This document shows positions 1 through 14,722 of a DNA stretch of 64,000 nucleotides, piece after piece. The stretch is from contig CAVNZM010000015.1 in NCBI GenBank assembly GCA_963693365.1, positions 124,001 through 188,000 of the forward strand, read 5' to 3'. Made by a program: the position numbers and the translations under genes. The DNA is from Amoebidium appalachense. Taxonomy: Eukaryota; Ichthyosporea. Below the pieces are notes generated by a model. It ran no database searches, had not been told where the DNA came from, and worked only from the letters and a program-made list of their open reading frames with translations. How positions within the stretch are numbered: position 1 is the first letter of the stretch; the number at the start of each line of letters is the position of its first letter.

Positions 1-42
1 TATTTCATAGGGTCGTGTGGTTGCCACTGAGTGTTGAAATCT

Positions 43-70
43 TTGCCTCGAGTAAACAGCGTAAACCCCC
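43..70 (+). mobile_element. 5'-truncated SINE-like insertion
   Basis: This 28-bp block is the 3' end of the element found complete at 42568-42800 and 4292-4510. It is flanked by an exact 10-bp direct repeat (gttgaaatct at 33-42 and 71-80). A 5'-truncated copy with a target duplication is what target-primed retroposition leaves. Confidence 0.6.
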
Positions 71-121
71 GTTGAAATCTTGGTCTAGTTGGTTGCCGTC
101 GGTGTTGTTTCATGGGCCTAG

Positions 122-3118
<2,997 letters not shown>

Positions 3119-3268
3119 TATCAAGGGGGCTCCCCTCTTCATGTATATTCATGGATATGCTAGTGGTTGGTTTTGACACAAACGGGCCTAGAGTGTTGAG
3201 CCAAATAAATGATTATTGCTACCTTACAAATTTCAAACACACAAAGTGACACTGTTGCACCGGACCAG

Positions 3269-3305
<37 letters not shown>

Positions 3306-3494
3306 TCCAGGTGCCTCCCAGCTGCAGGACATTACTATGTTACACTAAGTTAAAAGCATCCCACCCGCTGCGCAGGCAAAGTGTGTAATGTGATCGAGTC
3401 TTACGTCTACCATAATGAACTCAGTCTGCGATCCTGCTAGTAGAACCCCCCCCCCCCCCCCCCCCCCTGCCCCGATGGCCACGCCACCTCACCC

Positions 3495-3790
3495 CAGGCG
3501 CTGAAGTCCATCAGGCCCACACGACTTACTAGAGCTATAACTAGATATCACAGACCATACGGTATCGGACTGAAAAAGGGGAGGATAGATTCTATGGGGA
3601 TAGATGGGTCTACAGGCCACACAATAGGCTTCTGAGCGGGGGTCCTATCGGATCCTTAAATAGTTCCGAGAAATACTTATCAGAGTCTATGAGAGGGTCT
3701 CCAGTAGAATCACCAATAATACGAGCAGGGGGGCCAAATCGATTCATACTAGCAAGCCGGTGCAAACTTTCCTTTTGAGACAGGGGCTCA
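3495..3790 (-). pseudogene. Degenerate non-LTR retrotransposon reverse transcriptase fragment
   Basis: Two minus-strand pieces in different frames line up with the start of a LINE-type reverse transcriptase. The first (3787-3613) contains D-K-Y-F-S-E-L-F, then stops. The second (3603-3495) contains a helix followed by S-K-S-C-G-P-D-G, which fits the usual K-S-x-G-P-D-G motif just before the polymerase fingers. The frame is broken and the catalytic YxDD region is missing, so this is a dead fragment. The assignment rests on motif recognition only. Confidence 0.5.
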
Positions 3791-3897
3791 CCTAGTCTAG
3801 CGGGAGTGGTGTTGGGTAACACCACTCCCGCTAGACAAGGTGATAACACCACTCCCGCTAGACTAGGTGATAACACCACTCCCGCTAGACTAGGTGA
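3788..3897. repeat. Perfect hairpin plus three 27-bp direct repeats
   Basis: A 27-bp unit occurs three times head to tail (3817-3843, 3844-3870, 3871-3897) with one mismatch. An inverted copy at 3788-3813 faces the first repeat across a 3-base loop (ggg). The unit is nine codons long and reads NTTPARLGD when translated. It overlaps the start of the reverse-transcriptase remnant. Confidence 0.9.
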
Positions 3898-4199
3898 TCA
3901 CTTACCACGCTTTTACTGCACACGTGCTATACAGTGGAGATCTAATAAGTATAAGGTGGCATCGTTTGCATGCCCAAATAACACACACACACGCCAGTTT
4001 AAACGGTCATGTATCGCCAAATGTAGTTTAATAGAACACATAATACCGCAACACACACACGACACATTCACAACAGACACCCAGAAAGATAGCCTACCTG
4101 AAAATTACAACATCCTTGATTTTACACTAAACACACGTAACTATGACCTGTCTATTAGATGTATTGATTGGCTTGAGAAACACATCATTACAAAATTCT

Positions 4200-4201
<2 letters not shown>
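3898..4201 (+). other. Unassigned open frame next to the retroelement
   Basis: About 95 codons stay open in frame with the 27-bp repeats and end in TAG at 4199-4201. The residue mix is not low-complexity (Cys, His, aromatic and charged residues throughout), so it may be a fragment of the same or another retroelement. No motif is recognised. A (CA)n tract follows at 4202-4260. Confidence 0.3.
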
Positions 4202-4261
<60 letters not shown>

Positions 4262-4291
4262 AGCTGATACCGAGTGTCCCAGGGGAGCCCG

Positions 4292-4510
4292 AAAAAAAAG
4301 AAAAAAAAGAAGAAAAAAAACGGGGAACCCAACTAATTGATTTTCTCAGTCTTTATGGTGCCTCGTAGAGAAAGTAAACCCTGATATGTAATCATCACCC
4401 GACATTTATGTACTTGATCATGACATACCGCTGAGGGGATACTCGGAGCAAAACCCCCCCCATACCTGAGACTGGTCTCTCTTTGCCTCGAGTGAACAGC
4501 GTAAACCCCC
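4292..4510 (+). mobile_element. SINE-like element, full-length copy
   Basis: It starts with an A-rich run, then cggggaacccaactaattga, and ends in gtaaaccccc. It shares about 170 bp with the copy at 42568-42800, with scattered substitutions. No clear target duplication is visible here. Confidence 0.7.
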
Positions 4511-5717
4511 CAGGCCCCTCCAGTTAAAAATTGCTCAATTCCCATATAATCTGCAAACATGTCACAACAGTGCGTGCACGCACACACCGTGGGGTAACAT
4601 AACCGCAATGTGTACACGTACACACACCACACACACATGGACACACGCACACACACGAACATTGCGCGCGCACAGTCACACACACACACGCACTCTCACA
4701 CACACGCACACACACGCTAAGTTATGCGCGCACACACACACACAGTCTCATGTGCACACACCGTGTCACAGTCACTATGCCTTAGGGTTAGGCACACACA
4801 CAACGCACGATCCCCAGAGAGGCTACACACGCATGTATGTGCACACAAAATGCGGTCTCCCCCGGCGCTTTTTTGGGGGGGGGGGGAGGGGGGGGGGGGA
4901 TGTCTTGTTTTTACGGTAATCATTTCACATCCCGGCACATGTAAGTCCAATTTCTAATCGGAAAGTGATGGTTGGATAAATTTGCATCATAGAAAGTGAT
5001 CAAAAGGCTCACGTGGGTACGATACGCTTGAGGATAAAAAGCAACCTGATGCAATAAACCTCTTGGTCATTATTCATAATATCTTCAAGAGATTTTATTA
5101 TGCCATGGAACAATGAAGTAATGCATACTTACAACTATTAGTCTTGATCAAGTTGCTGAAAAAATGCTGAAGCTTCAAGTGATCAGGATTCAACTTCATT
5201 CAAGCACCATCTGATTGGGTAATAATGCATCATGCTCGGGGATTGAAATTGTGAGCTTCTAAGCCGGTACCCTGAACAGTACGTGCACACTGGATTCCCC
5301 TACTTCAATGTATGTACGTAAGAGGGGAGAAAAAAAGGCCCATGCTTATTAATTTTCACATTTGAAGGGATTAATCATTTTTGTTTGGATATATTGTTTA
5401 AAAAAACAAAGCTCTTGGTCCCAATGGTGCATTTGTAATATTTACATGTCGAACGGGAGAAATCATACTTTCCAACCCTGTATTTCAAATCAAACCCTGT
5501 AGCCTAGTCCACGTCGGACTGAGACCGTGGGACGGCATAAAGAGGGACGAAGTGAAGCCATTGCCTGCATATAGGAAATACACAAATCCCTTATTTTTTA
5601 TTTTTTTTGGTGTGTGCGTGTGTGTGTGTGTGACATGTCATAAAAATTCCTGTGTAGGTTAGCTCAAATTGCAACTGCATTACTCTGATCATTTGTTCCT
5701 TGTGAATCCTTGGCATC
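4511..5717. other. Intergenic region
   Basis: 4560-4860 holds imperfect CACACA-type repeats, followed by a G-run at 4874-4900. From 4920 to 5717 the sequence is ordinary, fairly AT-rich DNA with no exon-like frame. It should contain the promoter of the NHL gene, but no motif stands out. Confidence 0.6.
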
Positions 5718-6872
5718 ATGGTACCCGACCTTTCTGATCAGCAAGGGCAGGAGACGAATCCTAGCGGACCCACCCTACTATGTACACACACATTACCACC
5801 ACCATCAGATAGTCCATCCCAAGAAATACAAGCAAACCAGGAAAATGCGTTAAGCCCTCCTTCCATCACAAGAGAATACGTCAAATCTTTGGTAGCCGGA
5901 ACCCCCATGGAGGAGGGCAGGGTGGAGGCTTTGGTTATAGAATGGGAGAATAGGATAGCCAAGTTGGGATACACACCACAGAGAGAGGCAGAACTGGCGG
6001 CGAGGGAGAAGGAGATTTCTCGGCGAGAGGAGGAATTGAGGGTGAGGGAGGATAGTTTACGCAAAAACCTCGATGCTATGGATTTGGCACAAGTGAATGA
6101 GCGATTAATAGGTAGAGGCATACTCAGTCAACCGCACGACGTCGAAATGTGGGAGGGACACATCTACGTCACAGACACAAGCAACAAGCGCATCTGCATA
6201 TTTGCCTTAGATGGTAAACACGTGGACACCATCAATCTCTCTCTCCCGGCCACGGCATCACCCCGCTGCCTCGCCATCCACACCGACGGCACGATCTATG
6301 TCACGTGTTTTGACCATTACGTGCGCGCCATTTCCAGAAACGGAAAGATTCTAAAACAGTTTGGTGGGAGAGGAACAGGGGCAACACAGTTCAACCAACC
6401 ACGCGGTATTGTGTGCATGAGTGAGGACCGCCTTCTCATCGCAGATCAAAACAACCATCGTGTTTGCATCTATCAGCGAAATGGAACATTTGTCAGCAGC
6501 CACACCATAGGCACACGTAGTCAACCGTACGGTGTAGCAGTTACAAATGGTGGAAACATGTTGGTTTCGCTGGTGGGGGAGGATAGAGTGGTTGAGTTGG
6601 ATACTAGCGGGAAGGTTGTGAGGTCATTAGGAACAGGGATGGGTGGTGGGTACATGGAGATGAGAGAGCCGAGGGGCATCTGTGTTGATGGGAGGGGGAA
6701 TGTGTATATTGCGGACCACACCAACCATAGAGTAGTGGTGTATGGGTGGGAGGGGCTGTTTCTAGGGGTGTGTGGCATGGGGTTGCTGCAGGCACCTAGT
6801 GCTGTGGTTAGGCATCAGTCTGGTGCACTGTTTGTGTGCGACCACCACCAAGGCGCTGTGTGTGTGCTGTGA
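5718..6872 (+). CDS. Coiled-coil plus NHL-repeat beta-propeller protein (intronless)
   Basis: 384 codons in one exon from ATG to TGA. Residues 1-60 are polar and probably disordered. Residues 80-130 are a Glu/Arg-rich coiled coil (repeated E-L-x-x-R-E-x-E). Residues 135-384 hold about six NHL-type blades with the usual pattern of hydrophobic strand, D/N-rich turn and N-H-R-V. Examples are A-D-Q-N-N-H-R-V-C-I and A-D-H-T-N-H-R-V-V-V. NHL propellers are protein- or RNA-binding platforms; in TRIM-NHL proteins they follow RING, B-box and coiled coil, but no RING or B-box is present here. It is the only unspliced gene in the window and lacks internal homopolymers. Substrate and location are unknown. 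No antisense competitor of similar quality exists. Confidence 0.92.
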   Translation: MVPDLSDQQGQETNPSGPTLLCTHTLPPPSDSPSQEIQANQENALSPPSITREYVKSLVAGTPMEEGRVEALVIEWENRIAKLGYTPQREAELAAREKEISRREEELRVREDSLRKNLDAMDLAQVNERLIGRGILSQPHDVEMWEGHIYVTDTSNKRICIFALDGKHVDTINLSLPATASPRCLAIHTDGTIYVTCFDHYVRAISRNGKILKQFGGRGTGATQFNQPRGIVCMSEDRLLIADQNNHRVCIYQRNGTFVSSHTIGTRSQPYGVAVTNGGNMLVSLVGEDRVVELDTSGKVVRSLGTGMGGGYMEMREPRGICVDGRGNVYIADHTNHRVVVYGWEGLFLGVCGMGLLQAPSAVVRHQSGALFVCDHHQGAVCVL

Positions 6873-7280
6873 GATACACTGCAGTGTTGTGCCAGATTTA
6901 CCTATTTAGGTTTTTACAAAAAATATTCAGTGTTGATGTAAATTCAGTAATTGCCAGGAATGATTCATGAAGGTATGTAACAGTTACTGTTACAGCCAGC
7001 TGAGGGTATTAGAGTATCATCAAAGTGTGTGTGATACCACGCCCAAGTTTAATTTTGGAATACTGTGTGGCAAAGTCGTAATAAGTTATTTATGAGGCCT
7101 ATCTCACAGGCATTCATAAATCACGTGCAGTCTGGGAAATACACGAACTGTCTTGTCCTTTGCGCTGGCATAAGAAATACAGTGCTCTCATCTGTGCAGT
7201 CAGGGTCGGAATCAGCGTGCGTCTACTTGAGTTAACAGGCGGAACAGGCATGTTTCCGGCATAGAATGTAGCGGGGGGGT

Positions 7281-7313
<33 letters not shown>

Positions 7314-9072
7314 GGGGGGGGGGGGGGGATGAAGATGGGGGGGGAGGGAGGGGGGGGAGGGGAGGGGGGGGGGAGGAGGGGGGAGGGAGGGAACCGGAAG
7401 GCAGGAGTCGAGGGGAAGGGGACAAGAAGGGGAAAGAGGAAAGGGGGGAGGGGGTGGGAGGGGATTGGGGGCGAGGGGGGGGGGAGGTTGGGGGCGAAGG
7501 GGGGAGGGGGGGGGGGGCAAGGACTCGGTTGGTGAGCGGGGGTTAAAGCTAGAAAAGACGGGGGGGGGAGGGGGGGGGGGGGGGGGGGGGGGGTAGGGCT
7601 ACTCATGTGCATCCTTTGACTCTGAAGTGATTCTCTGTTGGACGATGCACATGAATTATCAGGTTCAAGTTCCAAGTCGCAATTCCAATTCTATTCTTTG
7701 AAATTGACTTTATGGATAAACAAACAGTGAAAATGTGAGATATCACGGATATCTCTCGGGTAGAATAGAAGACAAGGATTCAGTGAGGCATAGGTTCATC
7801 CGGGTCTGCATCAGAAAAGAATATATTTTATTAGACATGCGTGTAGAAGAAATCATAAGATAGAAGGTACCGGGCCATCATATGTATACAACAAAAAATT
7901 CTGTGCAGCAAATTACATGAATAAACTACATACATACATCATGCCCAGTAAAACTTTACTTCATATATCCCTTCTAAATATCATACAGTCTCTGGTGCAG
8001 CCACCAATTGTAAAACCTCTAAGAGTTCTATTTTTTTATCCCTCAGCACCGGCACCACACTGTACACAAGTAAGCCATTAGATTTGATGTTGTCATTCTG
8101 CCTAGGGATGGTAAAGGCAGAGCCAGGCGAAACATGTAGCCTCTAAAATCGAATCTGGATGGGAGAGAAGAAACAACAACAACAACAACAACAACAACAA
8201 AAAAAAAAAAAAAAAAAAAGCCTCTAAAATCGACTCTGGATGGGAGGGAAGCAAAAAAGAAAAGAAAAGAAAAAAGAAAACCAAACCAAACAAACACGGG
8301 AATTTAAATGCGACAGCAACCTATGTACAAGTGTTCCGTTGCCTAAACATCTGTCGCGCATCCCCCCCCCCCCCCCCCCCCCTCCTCCCCCTCTCCCCCG
8401 CTCCCTCCCATATGGGGCTGGGCGTTAGGCATATTTCAATCATCTTCCCCCCTCCCCCCCCTCCCGCCCCCCCCCTCCCCTCCTTGCATGCAAGCCCCCG
8501 CCCATCTGTTTCTTTCGTTCACATTCATTACCCTTCACCACGCCCTTGCCTGTATACCTTTTGTAACACAAAGGTGTCGTCTCCCCGCATGACCCCCTCC
8601 CCCCCCTCCCCCCCCCCCCACACACACACACACCAACCCACCCTTTTGCGCCTCTCCTTTACCCCCCACCTTCCCCCTTCCCCCCCCCCCCCCCCCTTGC
8701 CCTCCCCCCCTCCCCCCCCCCCCCTCCCCCCGCGCCCTTCCCATGCCCACCCACCCACCCACCCACCCACCCACCCACCCTTTGCCTCCCCCGCCCCCCT
8801 CCCCCCCCCGTGAAGGAGAGACCGAACAACGGTTCCCCCCCATTCATCCTCAGGATAACTAAAAATGAATAGAATTTCAGCAAGAAAGGGGGAAAAGAGA
8901 AAAAAGAAGCACGGAAAAAAGGAAAAAGTTCAAGACATTTTCATTTAAACACCCCACATTCTACCCATAACATCCTCCCAGCGTCTTCGTTTCAATTGGA
9001 TCCTCGATCCCCGCCACATATCCTCCCATAATTTTTTTTGACCCCAACTTCTTTCTGCACCCCCACGCCAAC
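6873..9072. other. Intergenic: G-run tract, AT-rich stretch, C-rich tract
   Basis: 6873-7260 is plain sequence. 7274-7595 is almost pure G with A interruptions. 7600-8330 is AT-rich without exon-like frames and contains a duplicated 32-bp block (8139-8170 and 8219-8250) separated by (AAC)n and an A-run. 8360-8810 is nearly all C. One short minus-strand frame at about 8588-8556, followed by gtatac, could be an isolated exon but nothing joins to it. Confidence 0.6.
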
Positions 9073-9905
9073 TCATCGCCTTTTAATGTGTTTAGGGGGA
9101 TCCTTTCTCACCATCGGTGGCACTGTCCGAAATAAGGGCAGTGGCAGTGTGTGCAGAGGCCCACCATCATCAGAGTCCACTGGGGCTGAATTTTCGGTCG
9201 GGGTTTGGGTGGTGGGGAATTCCTTGTCTTTAATTTCTCCGTCTGAATCCAAGCAGATGACCGCGGGCTGCGATCTGAGGGGGAGGGGGGGGGGGGGGGG
9301 GGGGGGTCGGGGGAGGGGGGGAAGGGGGGAGGGAGGGGGGGGGGGGGGGGCATGAGCAAGCGGGTGCTTACAGCGGATGAAGGCAATACCTTTTCTGCCC
9401 TTTGCTTTTCTTTTCCATCCAATTCTTTTCTTTGTTACTTTGTTTCCCTCCCAGGGTTGGTTTGTTCGAGCATCATGGATGCACAACACATATGTTTCGA
9501 TACGATTGACTTTTGTGACTAAGGGGTAGAAACAGTGCGCTGTGTGCTAGGCAGGGCTGGGGGAGGGGGGGAAGGGGGAGGGGGGTGGGGGGGGTGGGAA
9601 GGAAAATATAAGAACCCAATTACTGATGGTAACCAAGAACCTTGCCCCCCCACCCACCCACCCACACATACCCACACGCCCAAAAAGCGCCATCACCAAC
9701 CATCACCAGAAACGCACGAACACTCGAACACACACAAAAACAACACACTCATGTTCGCATGCTAAGACACACATACACACACCCACAGCCGACAAACAAT
9801 TGCATGTCTCCGTTGAGCATTCTTTTAGGGTCGTGTGGATGCGTGTTACAAGTTGAAACTTCGTTCCTTTGTATGTCTGTGACTGCTACACACGAATTTT
9901 TTTTT

Positions 9906-9947
<42 letters not shown>

Positions 9948-10822
9948 AGGGAGAAAGAGGGGAAAGAGTTCCCCGTGGGGGGGGGGGGGGGGGGGGGGAG
10001 AGAGAGACAGAGAGGAGGGAGGGAGGGGTTGGGGGGTGGGGGGGGGGGTTGTGGGGGGGGGGGGGAGGGGGGAGGGTCACCAACTTTCTTCTTTTCGCCG
10101 CATTTCTTGTAGCAACTGGCTTGGACAGTGCGGGGGGGCTTTTGGCTTTGCGCTTTGTGGCACCTTTTTGGACACCAGGGTCTGCTGATTGTGTGTGTGT
10201 GTGTGCGTGAGTGTGTGAAGATGAGTGTGTGTGAGAGAGTTTTGAGTATGTGTGTGTGTGTGCACGTGCTTGCGTGTATGTGTGCGCGCGGGTGTGTATG
10301 TGGGTGTGTTTGTTGTGTTTAACTACGCTTGAGTGTGTGCCTCTGTGTATATGTCGGGTGTGCACTGGCGTGCAGGTGTGAGGGCGTGCATGTTTGTTTG
10401 TCCCAGGGGATTTGCAGGGATGAGTTTCTAAGCGCTCGGGTGAAAAAGCAATAGGAAAGAGAAAGCACAGGCAAAGCATGCTACATCTCTACCTAAAAAA
10501 CAACCGCACTCCAGTGGAAAGGTGCAAAGCATTTAGGTTGACAACTTCAAGATACAAAGTCCGTACGTTGCAGAGCCTTTTTATGCACACTTGTAGTTAC
10601 GGTAGGATGGAATGATGGTGCTTGGTGATAGGTATGCTGTTGGGCACGGAGCAGAAGAGGGGGGAGGGGGGGGCGAGGGGAGGGGGAGAGGGCAGAATTT
10701 CGGTAACGGGGGATCTTTGTGTGTCTTTTTCGCATGTACAAAAGCTCGAGAGTAGGGGGTGGAAAGGGGGGGATTGGGGGTGAGGGTGGGGTGTAGTGGG
10801 GTGGGGTGGGGCGGGGGTGGGG

Positions 10823-10860
<38 letters not shown>

Positions 10861-10980
10861 TATATGAGAGAAGGGACGGCTCGTGTGTAGACCTGGGGCT
10901 GGGTGGGGGGAATCGGGGCTAGACTCGTCAGAGGAGGTGTCAGAGTCAGATTGCTGCAGTGGTTGGACGGGTTTCTGCGG

Positions 10981-11017
<37 letters not shown>

Positions 11018-11144
11018 TGCGTGTGTGTGTGTGTGTGTGTGGGTGGGTGGGTGGGTGTGTCCGCGCGCGCGTGCGTGCATGCGTCCGTGCGTGTACGTGT
11101 GTGTATGCGCAGGTGCGTGAGTTTGTAGGCTTTTTGTGATTCAT
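9073..11144 (-). CDS. Small nuclear-type protein with acidic Ser tract, basic patches and a SIM-like motif
   Basis: Exons on the minus strand: 11144-11097 (ATG), 10980-10893, 10184-10081, 9518-9439 and 9274-9073 (TGA). All introns are GT-AG and every phase matches, giving 173 residues. Residues 26-41 are an acidic Ser/Asp run ([11 protein letters not shown]) of the type phosphorylated by CK2. Residues 54-80 hold two basic clusters (K-R-K-A-K and K-R-R-K) that resemble nuclear localisation signals. Residues 112-118 read V-I-C-L-D-S-D, close to a SUMO-interacting motif (hydrophobic core followed by acidic residues). The C terminus is basic. No globular domain is recognised; a nuclear or chromatin adaptor role is inference. 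Introns carry (GT)n and G-runs on the plus strand. Confidence 0.72.
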
Positions 11145-11266
11145 TGAGAGGTCTTTATGCGTGATTAGCTAAACACTAGTCTTGTCATAGTTTAACCCTT
11201 GGATGTATAAAAGCCAGCTGTGTTTTTGTCGGGAATCATGTAAAAGTCAAAAGTATGGGGTGTGTC

Positions 11267-12277
11267 TCATAGATTGAAACCCCTTTTATTTTTTCTTCGC
11301 CTCGTCTTCTTGCCTCCATACTTGCTTTTCTTTTTCTGTATTTGGTTTTCTTTCTTCCAGCAGCTTTGTGCTTGTGCGTGCGTCTGCGTGCATGTGTGTG
11401 TGTGCATGTGCGTGCACGCTCACACGCGCATACATGCATGAGTGTGTGTGTGTCTATATGTGCGTGTATGCATGTGCCCATGAGTGTGTTGCAAGTGTTT
11501 GTTAGGGAAAAAAAGGGGAGCAGAGTAGAGACGTGGGGCAGACCAAGAGCAGGGTTTTCTTGTTTTTTTTTTGTGGGGGGAGGGGGGGGGGGGGGGGGGG
11601 GGAAGGGAGGAAGGGCAGGTGGAGGGGGTGCCGGTAAGGCGCGGCGGGGGGTTGGGAGAGAGGGGGGAGGGGGGGTCTTAAATCTTACCATGTGGTCTTC
11701 ACCCTTCAGGTGGATTCTTGTCTCACCACCCCCCCACAGATACTGCACTGCCACCCTACCCACATCATGCAATGCCTGGGCCTGTGCATGCCGGCCTGCA
11801 ACAATCTTCAGAATCCGTTTTTTGATCGGATCGCAATCGGCAAATTTGACGGGTGGGGTGTCTGGGGCGTAGCACCAACTTGGAATGGAGAATGTGTTGT
11901 AGAGCACGGCACCACGGGGCTGGGCACGAAGGGTGGAGGGGAGAAGAATGGTCTGGGCTGGTAGGCACCTGTGTGTGTGTAAGCGTGTGTACGTGTTAGT
12001 GTATGTGTGTGTGTGTTGTATGCGTGTCAAAGAGAGCAAGTGTGTATGTGTGTGTGGGGGTGTCGGTGGGTGGGGTGGGGGGGGGGGGGGGGGGGGGGGG
12101 AGAGGGAGAGGGGGCAGGGGGGTTGTATACATTTCTGTATGTGCGTGCATGTGCATGTGCCCATGTTTGTGTGTGTGTGTGCGCGGACGCGCTTGGCTGA
12201 CTGAGTGTGTGGTACGTGTATTCGTAAATTGTGTTTTCAGAGGGGTGAGGATGTGCATATGTCAGCTTGAAGACTGA

Positions 12278-12320
<43 letters not shown>

Positions 12321-12936
12321 GCTGTAAAGCCAGCCAGCCCTATCAGGTGAGTTACCAGTCACATCGGCATGTGTGGGTTCGTGTATGGGCTTGAAGGGGT
12401 TATTATGTGTATCCGTTAGACAGACACATGTATTTGGCGTGTGGGTGTTATGCATAGAAGAGTGTTGGGGATGGATTGAGAAGGGGAGGAGTTTTATGTG
12501 TCTGGGGCAACCCGGAGGAGGGAGGGGGGATGGGGAGGGGGGAGGGGGGAGGGGGGAGGGGGGAGGGGAAGGGGGGGAGGGGGGGAAGGGAATGACACAA
12601 AAAACGGAGAAATTGGGAACTTTAAGCAATATAGAATACTACACCTCACACACCAACAATACATGATATCTTCTGGGGTGGGTGGGTTAGCCGGGGGGAG
12701 GAGGAGTGGGGAATAGGGCTGGGGGGTGAGGGGATGGGGAGGGGGGGGGGGTAACTGACTTCATTGCTTGCTGGTGGTGCCGTAAGGATGGCTTGAGAGC
12801 AACCATGGCTGGTCGGGCTGCCCACACAAATTCCTTCCGGAAGAGTGTGGAAACGTCTGTTGGATTCTCGAAATTCTCAGCCAGCCAGAGGGTTTCGAGG
12901 TATTTGCGCTGCTCGGACCACGAGGAGTTGGCCACT
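11267..12936 (-). CDS. Spliced gene of unknown function (partial model)
   Basis: Two clear exons: 12936-12756, 60 codons rich in Trp, Glu and Leu, and 11968-11689, 93 codons including F-A-D-C-D-P-I-K-K-R and L-W-G-G-G-E-T-R. At least one exon between them is unresolved because their phases (0 and 2) do not join. Two last exons fit phase 0 after 11689. One is 11383-11267, very basic and ending TGA; the other begins at 11361, is Glu/Lys-rich and ends TAA at 11292. No family is recognised. The 5' end is not found. Confidence 0.58.
12277..12316. repeat. (TA)n microsatellite
   Basis: About 40 bp of alternating TA inside an intron of the flanking minus-strand gene. Confidence 0.9.
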
Positions 12937-13044
12937 CTGTGATTTTAAAATAGGTTTAAAATCAGTTGCCAATCTGGTGTTTAGCATCGTTTTATGATCA
13001 TTTGACAATCTGCAACGTAGGATGGTGGTAAAGTCAGTCGACAA

Positions 13045-13213
<169 letters not shown>

Positions 13214-13436
13214 ACCGTGTGCCTTCGCTATCCTATTTCTGTGGGGGAAGTGGAAAGGGGAGGGGGGAAGGGGGGCCACAGGTTGGTGGGTTTGCATGTG
13301 TCTGTTAGAATGGGCGGGGGTGCGGGAGGGGGGTAATGGGGGGGGGGGGGGGGGAGGTAACTACGGACCGGGGGGGGGGGGGGGAGGGGTAGCATGGGGG
13401 TCTATAAACAAGGGGAGTGGGTTTGTGTGTGTGTGT

Positions 13437-13472
<36 letters not shown>

Positions 13473-13760
13473 AGGGGGAGTGGGGAGGGTTAGGGGAGAG
13501 GAGGATAAGGGTTTGAAAGGATGACATCACAAGAGAGAGACCAAAAAACCAGACAAAAAAGGAATGTTTGTGGGGGGGGGGGGGGGGGGGGGGGGGGAGG
13601 GGAAGGGGGAGGTTTTTTTTTGTTTTTTTCTTTTTTTTTTTGGGGGGGGGGGGGGGGGGGAAGGGGGGGGGGGGCTACGTCATTTGCTGCACGAATTCAA
13701 ACACGTCGAGGTCTTTCCCCTTTTTGTCTTTGGCCCCACAGCTCACGAGCCGCTTATAGG

Positions 13761-14332
13761 TCAGGGCAGGGTCAATGACGTCATCACCAGAGGGGTTTTT
13801 GCCTGCTGGGCCCCTTGGATTGTTGATGACGTCACAGAGAGGGCCCCGGTGAGCTGGCGAGCCTGCCGCTCCATCACGGACATGAGGATTTGCTGAGTCA
13901 GGAGCATCACAGAGTCCTGGTGGTGAAATTGAGATGGGTTGTAAGATATAAATGGTTTCAAAGGTTAAGGTTTATACTGTACGGGCTGGCATTTCATAAT
14001 GGAACTTCAATAACATGACATGCTGGTGTCGGAGCCAATCAAAAGCTTTGGTCATATATGGTGCAATCTCCTTATTTGGAAATTGTTGTGCAATTGCCAT
14101 AACAGGAAACCTGGATAGATCCCGACATATTTGTCAAATCGGGTTGATGTGTTAATGTGAAAAGGGCTGGAAAGTGAGTGTTCAGACTTTGCCAACACCC
14201 GACATTGTTTGGTATTGAGCGCAGGCACTTCGAGGTGCAATCGTGTAGGGAAAAAGGGTGGGTGGATATTTGCAGTGTGGAGGTGGTGGTGGGAGGACTA
14301 CAGGTGTGGAGGGAAGGGGCTTTTATACCTAG

Positions 14333-14368
<36 letters not shown>

Positions 14369-14442
14369 CGCTCCCCCCCCCCCCCCCCCCCCTCCCCCTC
14401 GGGCGCTTTCTTTTTCTCTCTTTCTTTCTTTCTTTCCTTTTT

Positions 14443-14498
<56 letters not shown>

Positions 14499-14575
14499 AG
14501 GTGGAGGGGTCTCTCTCTTTCTTTCTCTCTCTCTCTCTCTCCCACCCCTCCCCTTCCAACCATTCCTTTCCCCCC

Positions 14576-14629
<54 letters not shown>

Positions 14630-14635
14630 CTCTCT

Positions 14636-14722
<87 letters not shown>

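Noticed and set aside
13675-13916. Alternative frame through the last exon of the 13761-15110 gene, ending TAG at 13675
   Set aside because: It needs an incoming phase that the upstream exon does not provide, and its N-terminal half has a poorer residue mix.
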